From the NCBI GenBank assembly GCA_025358305.1, contig JANYJZ010000014.1, forward strand, positions 1 to 46,199: DNA of 46,199 bases. The letters run 5' to 3'. Position 1 is the stretch's first letter, and each line of letters starts with the position of its first letter. The notes beneath the pieces were generated by a model that was not told the DNA's origin, did not search any database, and was given only the letters and a program-made list of their open reading frames with translations. A program made the position numbers and the translations under genes. Origin of the DNA: Ignavibacteriota bacterium. GTDB taxonomy: Bacteria; Bacteroidota; Ignavibacteria; UBA10030; SZUA-254. Below, one piece after another: positions 25,588 through 32,916 of this stretch.

Positions 25588-27186
25588 ATGCAGCTTCTCG
25601 GAATAGGCATACTCTCGTGGATCACGTTCCTCCCGGTCGCAGGGATGATCTTGATCCTGCTGCTCCCGAAAGACAACAAGAACCTGGTCCGGTGGTCCGC
25701 CGCCGCGATCACGGGACTGCAGCTCCTCCTGGCGGTCGTGATCTTCATGAAGTTCGATCGGTCGCTCACGGGCATCAACACGGAAGCGGGGTTCCAGTTC
25801 CTCGAGAAGGCCCGGTGGATCGACATTCCGGCGCTCTCCTGGTTCGGCCGCATCCAGATCGACTACTTCCTCGGGATCGACGGCATTTCCGTTCTCATGG
25901 TCATCCTGACGGCGCTCATCTCGTTCATCGCCGTCTTTTCCTCATGGGGCATTGAGAAGTCCTTGAAGGGGTATTTCGCACTCCTTCTGCTCCTTGACGC
26001 CGGCATGATGGGCGTCTTCGTCTCGCTCGATTTCTTCCTGTTCTACGTCTTCTGGGAGGTGATGCTTCTCCCGATGTACTTCCTCATCGGCATCTGGGGC
26101 GGTCCGCGCCGAGAATACGCCGCGATCAAGTTCTTCCTCTATACCCTTTTCGGGAGCGTCTTGATGCTCTTGGCCGTTATCGCGCTGTATTTCAGCGTCT
26201 CGATCGCCGATCCGTCCACCGGCGAGCACGTCCATACGTTCAACATGCTCGCGATGATGAACCCGTCGAACTACGCCGCGGATTCCATCCTCGGCGGGAT
26301 CAACACGTCGATGCGGTACCTCGCGTTCGTCGCGCTGTTCATCGGGTTCGCCATCAAGGTGCCGATCTTCCCGTTCCATACGTGGCTCCCCGACGCCCAC
26401 GTCGAGGCCCCGACCGCCATCAGCGTCGTCCTGGCCGGCGTCCTTTTGAAGATGGGCACGTATGGCATCTTGAGGGTCTGTTACTCGATGTTCCCCGACG
26501 CCTCGGCCCACTACCAGATCCCGATCGCCATTCTCGGGTTCATCAGCATCGTGTACGGGGCCCTTGTCGCCATGGCGCAGACGGATTTCAAGAAGCTCAT
26601 CGCCTACTCGAGCATCAGCCACATGGGCGTCGTCGTCCTGGGGATCGCGGCCCAAAATACACAAGGGATCATCGGCGGCGTCATGCAGATGTTCAATCAC
26701 GGCACGATCACCGCGATGCTCTTCCTCATCGTCGGCGTCATTTACGACCGCGCTCACACGCGCGGATTGAACGACTTCGGCGGCCTCATGAATCAGATGC
26801 CGAAATACGCCGGCATCATGACCATCGCTTTTTTCGCGGCCTTGGGCCTGCCGGGCTTGAGCGGCTTCATCAGCGAGATGTTCTCATTCCTCGGCGCGTT
26901 CCAGGCCTTCCGCGGAATCGCGATCGCCGCCACGATCGGCATCGTCCTGACGGCGGCGTACATGCTCTGGACGCTCCAGCGTTTGTTCCTCGGGACGCTC
27001 CCCGACAAATGGAAGACGCTCCCTGACATCAACGGCCGTGAGCTCTTCATGCTCGTGCCGCTGGCCGTGATCGTCATCTTCCTGGGCCTCTATCCGGCGC
27101 CCATGATCGATCTCATGTCCTCGTCGGTGAACACGCTCGTCGGCGTATTCAAGCCGGAACTCGGTGCCGGCCTCATCGGCCATTGA
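25588..27186 (+). CDS. nuoM: NADH-quinone oxidoreductase subunit M
   Basis: A 532-residue antiporter-like subunit with about fourteen membrane helices. Key parts are FYVFWEVMLLPMYFLIGIWGG near 150-170 with the conserved glutamate, FPFHTWLPDAHVEAPTAISVVLAG near 262-285, and KKLIAYSSISHMGVVVLG near 335-352. The ATG at 25588 lies 35 bases after the nuoL stop and lacks a strong ribosome binding site. Confidence 0.97.
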   Translation: MQLLGIGILSWITFLPVAGMILILLLPKDNKNLVRWSAAAITGLQLLLAVVIFMKFDRSLTGINTEAGFQFLEKARWIDIPALSWFGRIQIDYFLGIDGISVLMVILTALISFIAVFSSWGIEKSLKGYFALLLLLDAGMMGVFVSLDFFLFYVFWEVMLLPMYFLIGIWGGPRREYAAIKFFLYTLFGSVLMLLAVIALYFSVSIADPSTGEHVHTFNMLAMMNPSNYAADSILGGINTSMRYLAFVALFIGFAIKVPIFPFHTWLPDAHVEAPTAISVVLAGVLLKMGTYGILRVCYSMFPDASAHYQIPIAILGFISIVYGALVAMAQTDFKKLIAYSSISHMGVVVLGIAAQNTQGIIGGVMQMFNHGTITAMLFLIVGVIYDRAHTRGLNDFGGLMNQMPKYAGIMTIAFFAALGLPGLSGFISEMFSFLGAFQAFRGIAIAATIGIVLTAAYMLWTLQRLFLGTLPDKWKTLPDINGRELFMLVPLAVIVIFLGLYPAPMIDLMSSSVNTLVGVFKPELGAGLIGH

Positions 27187-27214
27187 TGAATCGTTTCATA
27201 AGGTAACCGCACAC

Positions 27215-28714
27215 ATGCTCCAGCATATCATCGATAGCTCTCACCTCTTTCGCCCGGAGACGGCCCTCACGGCGACATTCTGCGTCGTTCTCCTGGTCGA
27301 TCTCTTCCTCAGGAAACGGACCTCCATGCCGGCGTACGTCGCAGTGCTGGGACTTGTTGTGACCGGCTGGTTCATCGCGGCCCAGTACGGCGGCGCACCG
27401 GCGACGCTCTTTTCGAACATGCTCGCCGTCGACCCGTTCTCGATCTTCTTCAAGAGTCTGACCTTGGCAAGCACGCTCGTGATCGTGCTTTTTTCGCTCC
27501 AATCGAACGAACTCCGGGACTCGAAGCGGATGATGGGGGAGTATTACGCGCTCCTGGTCTCGCTCACGCTTGGGATGTTCCTCATGGCCGGGGCGACGAA
27601 CCTCATCATGATGTACCTCTCGATCGAACTGACGAGCATGTCATCCTACATCCTGTCGGCGTTCACGAAGGAAGCGGATGATTCGAGCGAGGCGTCATTG
27701 AAGTACGTCATCTTCGGAGCGGTCTCTTCCGGGCTCATGCTCTACGGCATGTCGATCCTCTACGGGCTCACCGGGTCGTTGGACATCTACGGCATCAATC
27801 GCGCCCTGATCGCCGGGAACGTCAACAACGTGACGCTCCTCATCTCCGTCGTCCTCATGACCGCCGGGTTCGGGTACAAGATCTCCGCTGTACCGTTCCA
27901 TTTCTGGACGCCCGACGTGTACGAAGGCGCCCCGCTTCCGGTCACCGCGTTCCTCTCCGTCGCTTCGAAGGCGGCGGGGTTCGCGATGATGATGCGGTTC
28001 TTCAAGGTCACGTTCATCGACGCTGCGGTCGGCGGCTCGTACTTGGGCTCGTGGATCTCCGTGCCGGGATTCGAGTGGAACCACCTCCTGGCGATCCTAG
28101 CGGTCCTTTCGATGACCATCGGAAACCTCATCGCGGTCTGGCAGACGAACCTCAAACGCCTCTTGGCCTATTCGAGCATCGCGCACGCGGGCTATCTGTT
28201 GTTGGGCGTCGTCGTCTTGTCGAACGAGGGATACGCCGCCGTGCTCATCTATCTCGCCGTCTACTTCTTCATGAACTTGGGGGCGTTCTTCGCGGTCATG
28301 ATGGTCGCGAACAAGATCGGGAGCGAGCACATCGACGACTACAAGGGGCTCGGGTACCGTTCCCCCTTGCTGGGGGTCTGCTTCACGATACTCTTGTTAT
28401 CGCTCACGGGGATACCGCCCACGGCCGGGTTCGTCGGAAAACTATACCTCTTCTCGGCGCTCCTGAACGCGAAGTGGATCTGGCTCGCGGTCGTCGCAGC
28501 CTTGAACAGCGTCATCTCGCTCTACTACTACCTGCGGATCCTCAGGAACATGTTCCTCACACAGCCTGACCCGGCCGGCGCGCCGATCCGGTTTGGCGCC
28601 GTCCAGATCGTCATTCTTCTCATGTTCGTGATCCCGACGATTCTCCTGGGCGTCTACTTCGGACCGCTCGTCCAGTACGCCCAGGCCTCCATCACGATGT
28701 TCACGAACCGGTAG
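27215..28714 (+). CDS. nuoN: NADH-quinone oxidoreductase subunit N
   Basis: A 499-residue antiporter-like subunit and last gene of the operon. It shows NLIMMYLSIELTSMSSYILSAF near 128-150, VPFHFWTPDVYEGAPLPVTAFLSV near 225-250, and KRLLAYSSIAHAGYLLLG near 312-330. The frame continues upstream into nuoM, but the ATG at 27215 follows an AAGGTAA ribosome binding site and fits the family N-terminus. A strong terminator follows 34 bases after the stop. nuoE, nuoF and nuoG are not in the operon. Confidence 0.97.
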   Translation: MLQHIIDSSHLFRPETALTATFCVVLLVDLFLRKRTSMPAYVAVLGLVVTGWFIAAQYGGAPATLFSNMLAVDPFSIFFKSLTLASTLVIVLFSLQSNELRDSKRMMGEYYALLVSLTLGMFLMAGATNLIMMYLSIELTSMSSYILSAFTKEADDSSEASLKYVIFGAVSSGLMLYGMSILYGLTGSLDIYGINRALIAGNVNNVTLLISVVLMTAGFGYKISAVPFHFWTPDVYEGAPLPVTAFLSVASKAAGFAMMMRFFKVTFIDAAVGGSYLGSWISVPGFEWNHLLAILAVLSMTIGNLIAVWQTNLKRLLAYSSIAHAGYLLLGVVVLSNEGYAAVLIYLAVYFFMNLGAFFAVMMVANKIGSEHIDDYKGLGYRSPLLGVCFTILLLSLTGIPPTAGFVGKLYLFSALLNAKWIWLAVVAALNSVISLYYYLRILRNMFLTQPDPAGAPIRFGAVQIVILLMFVIPTILLGVYFGPLVQYAQASITMFTNR

Positions 28715-28748
28715 TCCGCTCGGGCAAACGTCCGCTTTGAGATTTTGA

Positions 28749-28783
28749 GCATCCCCCTCTCCGAGTGAGGGGGATGCTTTTTT
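28749..28783 (+). terminator. rho-independent terminator of the nuo operon
   Basis: GCATCCCCCTC (28749-28759) and GAGGGGGATGC (28767-28777) form a perfect 11-bp stem with a 7-base loop, followed by six T (28778-28783). This is a textbook intrinsic terminator separating nuo from the two-component genes. Confidence 0.93.
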
Positions 28784-28831
28784 CTTCTCTCCCTCCCCCC
28801 GTGCGGGTTACGGCGGGCGGCGGGAAAGGCG

Positions 28832-28860
28832 TTGACCTTCTACCGGATTTTTTGTAGTAT
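28832..28860 (+). promoter_or_regulatory. sigma-70-type promoter of the two-component operon
   Basis: TTGACC (28832-28837) and TAGTAT (28855-28860) are separated by 17 bases. Transcription should start near 28867, leaving a leader of about 17 bases before the response regulator ATG. Confidence 0.75.
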
Positions 28861-28883
28861 GGCTGTACAGAAGAGACCCCCCG

Positions 28884-29612
28884 ATGACAAAAAAAGCACA
28901 CACTGAAGAAAAAGCTCCCCTGCCCCGTCCGGGCCGGGAGGTCTTCATCCTCGTCGTCGAAGATGAACGCCACTTGGCAGACTCGGTCGCCCGGCGGCTC
29001 CAAGAAGAAGGCTATACCGTCGATGTCTGCCACGACGGGGAGGATGGGTATCAGCTCGCCTCCTCGAAGAAGTACCACGTCCTCATTCTCGATCTCCTCC
29101 TTCCGCGCAAGGACGGCATGCAGGTCCTCCGAGATCTCCGACGGAACAAGGTCCAGAGCATGGTGCTCATACTGACGGCGAAAAGCACGGTCGAGGACCG
29201 CGTCGACGGCCTCCGTGCCGGTGCGGACGACTACCTCCTGAAACCCTTCGCCTTCGCCGAGCTCCTCGCGCGCGTCGAGACGCTCCTCAGACGCCAGGGC
29301 GTCGAGCCAAAGACACTCATGCAGGTCGCGGACCTGGAGCTCGACGTCGAGTCGCGCAATGTCCGCCGGGCCGGCCGCAACATCCACTTGACGGCGAAGG
29401 AGTTCATGCTCCTGGAGCTCCTCATGCGGAACAAGAACCGGATTCTTACCCGTCGCGCGATCGCCGAGCAGGTGTGGGGGTACACCTTCGACACGGGGAC
29501 GAACGTGGTGGACGTCTACGTGAACTACCTCCGGAAGGCGATCGACGAGGGGTTCCCGAAGCGTCTCGTTCACACGGTCCGCGGCGTCGGGTTCATCCTG
29601 AAGGACGAATAG
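28884..29612 (+). CDS. OmpR/PhoB-family response regulator
   Basis: A 242-residue two-domain regulator. The receiver has the acidic pair in VVEDE (Glu26, Asp27), phospho-acceptor Asp70 in LILDLLLP, Thr98 in LILTAKS and Lys120 in YLLKPF. The C-terminal winged helix (from about residue 150) has LTAKEFMLLELLMRNKNRILTR and ends VNYLRKAIDEG...HTVRGVGFILK, the OmpR-type DNA-binding domain. A charged N-terminal extension of about 18 residues precedes the receiver. It is followed directly by its kinase gene (TAGATG). The signal and target genes cannot be told. Confidence 0.96.
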   Translation: MTKKAHTEEKAPLPRPGREVFILVVEDERHLADSVARRLQEEGYTVDVCHDGEDGYQLASSKKYHVLILDLLLPRKDGMQVLRDLRRNKVQSMVLILTAKSTVEDRVDGLRAGADDYLLKPFAFAELLARVETLLRRQGVEPKTLMQVADLELDVESRNVRRAGRNIHLTAKEFMLLELLMRNKNRILTRRAIAEQVWGYTFDTGTNVVDVYVNYLRKAIDEGFPKRLVHTVRGVGFILKDE

Positions 29613-30995
29613 ATGCTTCGGTCCATCCGGTTCAAGCTCACCTTGTGGTATTCCACGATCGTCGCGGTCACGTTCTTCGTCGTCGGGTTCGCCACCTACC
29701 AGTTCGTCAGCCGGATGCTCAACGCCTCCCTGGACCAGTCGGTCACGAACGAGGTGCAGTGGATCGCCGCGCACATGGAGAAGCAGGACGAGCGCCAGGA
29801 ATCGGCGGCCAACATGCGCGATGAGATCCAGGAACACTCCCGGTTCTCGCCCCTGAAGGAATATGTGGAGATCTGGGATACGGCCGGCCACATCTTCTAC
29901 CAGTCCCGAAACCTCACCGGGGACACGCTCGCGCATTATCTCATCGCGCCGCCCGATCACCGATGGCTCCTCGAGACCCCGACAAACTTCCGCGACCACG
30001 ACATCCGCCTCGCGTTCAATAAGACGAGCCGGGCGTCGATCTATCTCGCCATGCCGACCACTATCGTCACCAGTGCGCTCAGCGAGCTCCTGAACATCCT
30101 CGGCTGGATGGGACCGGCGGTACTCGTCCTCGCCGTTCTCGGGGGGTTCTTCCTCGCACGGAAGTCCCTCTCGAAGGTGACGAAGGTGACCGAGGCCGCC
30201 AAGCGGATCACGGCCGACAGGCTCCACGACCGCATTCCCGAGACGGCCGTCGACGACGAGCTCGGGAACCTCATCCTCACGTTCAACGAGATGATCTCGC
30301 GCCTCGACGCATCGTTCGAGCAGATGAAGCAGTTCTCCGGCGACGCCTCCCACGAGCTCCGTACTCCCTTGACGGTCATTCGGACCCAGCTCGAGACCGC
30401 CCTCAACAGCAAGGTCTCACCGGCGGAGACGAAGATGATCATCGCCCGGTGCCTCGACGAGGCGATCCGGATGAGCGGCACGATCGAGAACCTCCTCCTC
30501 CTGGCGAGGTCCGATGCGGGTCAGGTCGCGATGAAGGCGGACAGGGTCGACGTGAAGGAGCTCATGGTCCAGACCTACGAGGAGAGCGTCATTCTTGCGT
30601 CGCAGAAATCGATCACCGTGACGCTCCAGAAGGCAGATCCGGTGACGGTCCAGGGGGACGAATACCGGCTCCGGCAGATGCTCCTCAACCTCATCGACAA
30701 TGCGATCAAGTACAGCCGCCAGAAAGGCGCGATCAACCTCCGGCTCGTGCGTGAGCAGAACGCAGCGAGGATCATCGTCTCCGATAACGGCATCGGCATA
30801 CCGGAAGCGGACCTTCCGCGGATCTTCGATCGGTTCTACCGCGTGGACCGGGCTCGGTCCCGGGAGATGGGGGGCGCCGGGCTGGGTCTCTCCATCACGC
30901 GCTGGATCGTGGAGGCGCACGGAGGCACGCTCTCGGTGAAGAGCGATCTGAGCGTCGGGAGCGAGTTCACGGTGACGTTGCCCGTTTCGGGCTGA
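29613..30995 (+). CDS. HAMP-domain sensor histidine kinase
   Basis: A 460-residue membrane kinase. TM1 spans about residues 10-30, a periplasmic sensor of about 130 residues follows, TM2 is about 163-183, then HAMP (185-240). The phospho-accepting His247 lies in FSGDASHELRTPLT. The ATPase has N-box LLNLIDNAIKYS, G1 DNGIGIPEAD, F-box IFDRFYRVD and G2 GAGLGLSI. All catalytic boxes are intact. The sensor region has no recognisable named domain. It should phosphorylate the regulator encoded just upstream. Confidence 0.95.
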   Translation: MLRSIRFKLTLWYSTIVAVTFFVVGFATYQFVSRMLNASLDQSVTNEVQWIAAHMEKQDERQESAANMRDEIQEHSRFSPLKEYVEIWDTAGHIFYQSRNLTGDTLAHYLIAPPDHRWLLETPTNFRDHDIRLAFNKTSRASIYLAMPTTIVTSALSELLNILGWMGPAVLVLAVLGGFFLARKSLSKVTKVTEAAKRITADRLHDRIPETAVDDELGNLILTFNEMISRLDASFEQMKQFSGDASHELRTPLTVIRTQLETALNSKVSPAETKMIIARCLDEAIRMSGTIENLLLLARSDAGQVAMKADRVDVKELMVQTYEESVILASQKSITVTLQKADPVTVQGDEYRLRQMLLNLIDNAIKYSRQKGAINLRLVREQNAARIIVSDNGIGIPEADLPRIFDRFYRVDRARSREMGGAGLGLSITRWIVEAHGGTLSVKSDLSVGSEFTVTLPVSG

Positions 30996-31037
30996 GGACG
31001 CTGGGGGGGGGAGGGAACAGGGATGGATGTGTAGTGT

Positions 31038-31068
31038 GAAGGGGTAAGCGCCGGGCGCTTACCCCTTC
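31038..31068. repeat. perfect 14-bp inverted repeat across the coaX stop codon
   Basis: GAAGGGGTAAGCGC (31038-31051) and GCGCTTACCCCTTC (31055-31068) flank a 3-base centre. It lies between the convergent kinase and coaX genes and includes the coaX stop codon (31059-31061). The stem would be very stable on either transcript, but no U-run follows on either side. It may work as a barrier between convergent transcripts or as a factor-dependent 3' end. Confidence 0.7.
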
Positions 31069-31856
31069 GCCGTCTTGCGGGCGCGCCGAGCCCGGCGATG
31101 CTCATAGAGAATGCGCGCACCCACCAGGACGAGCGCTGGTTCGACGATCCGAATGAACTTCGAGTGCCGACGGAGGAACTCTGCATGCCCGCCGGTGGCG
31201 ACGACGGTCGTTCCCGCTCCGGTGACCTTCCGGATCCGGCGTATCATCCCGTCGACCGCGTCGATCGCCCCGTAGATGACGCCCGACTGCATGCACTCGA
31301 TCGTCGACCTGCCGACGACGGCAGGGGGGAGTTCCAGCTTCACCTCCGGTAAGGCTGCGGTGCTTCTCGTGAGCGCCCGGGCCGCCGCCGCGATGCCGGG
31401 GGAGATCGCGCCGCCGGCGTACGCGCCCGACCTCAGGAGGACATCAAAGGTGATCGCGGTGCCCGCATCGATGACGATCGCCGGGGCGCCGTAGAGATGT
31501 CGTGCGGCGGCGGCGTTGCAGAGACGGTCGGGGCCGAGTGTCCCCGGCGTGCGGTACCGAACGCGAAATCCGGCCGGATCGCTTCCCGCGATAGAGTAGG
31601 CGTTGATCCGGAACCGCTTCCGGATCACGCGGACGAGCATTGCCGATGCGCCGGGATGGACTGACGAGATGACGGCGCCCCCGAGCTTTCCGCCGCCTGA
31701 TTCCTGAAGGAGGAGCGCGATCGTCTGGCCGGTGCGCGGGGCGCTTCGCAGGGAGGAGGTCGGCGTGCGCCATTCTGCGGCGAGGGTCTCGCCGCAGAAG
31801 ATCCCGAAGACCGTGTCCGTGTTGCCGATATCTGCAGCGAGAAGGAGGCCGTTCAT
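31059..31856 (-). CDS. coaX: type III pantothenate kinase
   Basis: A 265-residue ASKHA-fold kinase that phosphorylates pantothenate in the first step of coenzyme A synthesis. The N-terminal phosphate loop LAADIGNTDTVFGIF (residues 5-19), GTLGPDRLCNAAAARHLYG near 105-123 and VIDAGTAITFDVL near 128-140 with the catalytic aspartates are complete. Type III enzymes are insensitive to CoA feedback. The ATG overlaps the birA stop by 4 bases, the common birA-coaX pairing in bacteria. Confidence 0.96.
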   Translation of the reverse strand: MNGLLLAADIGNTDTVFGIFCGETLAAEWRTPTSSLRSAPRTGQTIALLLQESGGGKLGGAVISSVHPGASAMLVRVIRKRFRINAYSIAGSDPAGFRVRYRTPGTLGPDRLCNAAAARHLYGAPAIVIDAGTAITFDVLLRSGAYAGGAISPGIAAAARALTRSTAALPEVKLELPPAVVGRSTIECMQSGVIYGAIDAVDGMIRRIRKVTGAGTTVVATGGHAEFLRRHSKFIRIVEPALVLVGARILYEHRRARRARKTAKG

Positions 31857-32623
31857 CGCAGTGTGACGTCCCCGGCGCGGATGGTCATGATCCCGGCAGA
31901 CGTTTCAAGAAGGAGACCGCCGTCGGGAGCGATGCCCCTGGCCGTCCCTTCGTGGAGTGTGCTCCCGTCGGTCACGCGCAACGGCTTGCCGATGATGGGA
32001 GAGACCGCCGTCCACCGGGCGATGATCGTGTCGGCCCCGCCCGATTGGAGGATCTCATAGAGCGCTTCCATGCGGCCGAGGAGGCGCGTGAGGAGGAGCG
32101 TGCGGTCATGTTCTCGGCCGGAGGAGAGGTACAAGGACGTCGCTCGGTCGCCGAGTCCGACAGGAAAGGAGGCCTGGTTGACGTTGATGCCGATACCGAC
32201 GATGACAGCGCTCGACATGTCACCCTGGTGGACCGCCTCCGAGAGGATGCCTGAGATCTTCTTCGTGCCGATGAGGACGTCGTTCGGCCACTTGCATTCC
32301 GAGGGTACGTGGTACTCTTCCCGCAAGGTCTCGCAGACCGCCGTGCCGGCCAGAAGGGGGAGGAGCCCAAGAAGTATGTGCGTGAGATGCGGGCGAAGGA
32401 TGATCGAAAACGTTAGGTTCTTTCCCTTCTCCGACTCCCAGGAACGGCCAAGCCGACCCTTGCCCGCACGCTGGTCCTCCGCGGTGACCACCGTCCCTTC
32501 GAGGGCCCCTTCCTGGGCAAGTTCTTTCGCCGTGCTGTTCGTCGAATCGATCGTCTCGAAGGAACGGGTGATAGCTCCAAAGGTGGTTGGCGGGAGGCGG
32601 GGAATGGTCGTCCGGAGTGTCAT
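31853..32623 (-). CDS. birA: biotin--[acetyl-CoA-carboxylase] ligase, monofunctional
   Basis: A 256-residue enzyme that makes biotinyl-AMP and attaches biotin to carrier protein lysines. The catalytic core shows ETIDSTNSTAKEL near 23-35, the biotinyl-AMP loop EDQRAGKGRLGRSWES near 49-64 and CKWPNDVLIGTKKISGIL near 113-130, with a small C-terminal SH3-like domain from about 205. There is no N-terminal helix-turn-helix, so it cannot act as the biotin repressor. The predicted promoter puts the transcript start within about three bases of the ATG, so the mRNA may be almost leaderless. Confidence 0.95.
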   Translation of the reverse strand: MTLRTTIPRLPPTTFGAITRSFETIDSTNSTAKELAQEGALEGTVVTAEDQRAGKGRLGRSWESEKGKNLTFSIILRPHLTHILLGLLPLLAGTAVCETLREEYHVPSECKWPNDVLIGTKKISGILSEAVHQGDMSSAVIVGIGINVNQASFPVGLGDRATSLYLSSGREHDRTLLLTRLLGRMEALYEILQSGGADTIIARWTAVSPIIGKPLRVTDGSTLHEGTARGIAPDGGLLLETSAGIMTIRAGDVTLR

Positions 32624-32632
32624 GGTGTTAAA

Positions 32633-32661
32633 ATGTTAGCAAAAATGGGCGCAAAAGTCAA
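32633..32661 (-). promoter_or_regulatory. sigma-70-type promoter of birA-coaX
   Basis: On the minus strand TTGACT (32661-32656), a 17-base spacer and TAACAT (32638-32633) form a good promoter. Only nine bases separate the -10 from the birA ATG, predicting a nearly leaderless mRNA. The spacer contains one arm of the 12-base inverted repeat whose partner lies at 32769-32780. Confidence 0.7.
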
Positions 32662-32780
32662 GGTGATACTTTTGTCAGATGGGATTGACGAACTGTCATA
32701 TTTTAGAGCTCCACTGACACTGTGACCGCATAACGGGGGTTTTCAAGAGACGGAGTGAATATGGGATAGCCCATTTTTGC
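32639..32780. repeat. split 12-base inverted repeat between birA and dnaK
   Basis: GCAAAAATGGGC at 32639-32650 is repeated in perfect inverted orientation as GCCCATTTTTGC at 32769-32780, 118 bases apart. The first copy lies inside the birA promoter spacer and the second 30 bases upstream of the sigma-54-like element of dnaK. A protein that binds this sequence could couple the two divergent promoters. The repeat is seen; its role is inference. Confidence 0.55.
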
Positions 32781-32810
32781 AAATTTAGGGGCATCTCCGG
32801 GGTCCCTCAC

Positions 32811-32826
32811 TTGGCATACCTCTTGC
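32811..32826 (+). promoter_or_regulatory. sigma-54-type -24/-12 promoter upstream of dnaK
   Basis: TTGGCATACCTCTTGC has the invariant GG and GC exactly 10 bases apart and matches the sigma-54 consensus (TGGCA...TTGC) at nearly every conserved position. Transcription would start near 32838, with a leader of about 80 bases before dnaK. No sigma-70-type hexamer pair of comparable quality and no CIRCE element is seen in this intergenic region. Control of dnaK by RpoN would be unusual. Confidence 0.7.
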
Positions 32827-32916
32827 GATAACAGGGAGAGAACATTGGCTTTGTAACGCTCCACAACTACGAATGACAACGGACGACTATACCTTTTATG
32901 AAGGAGGGTTTTGAGA

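Noticed and set aside
32640-32910. CIRCE element or sigma-32 promoter upstream of dnaK
   Set aside because: No TTAGCACTC-N9-GAGTGCTAA and no CTTGAAA/CCCCAT pair could be found in the region.
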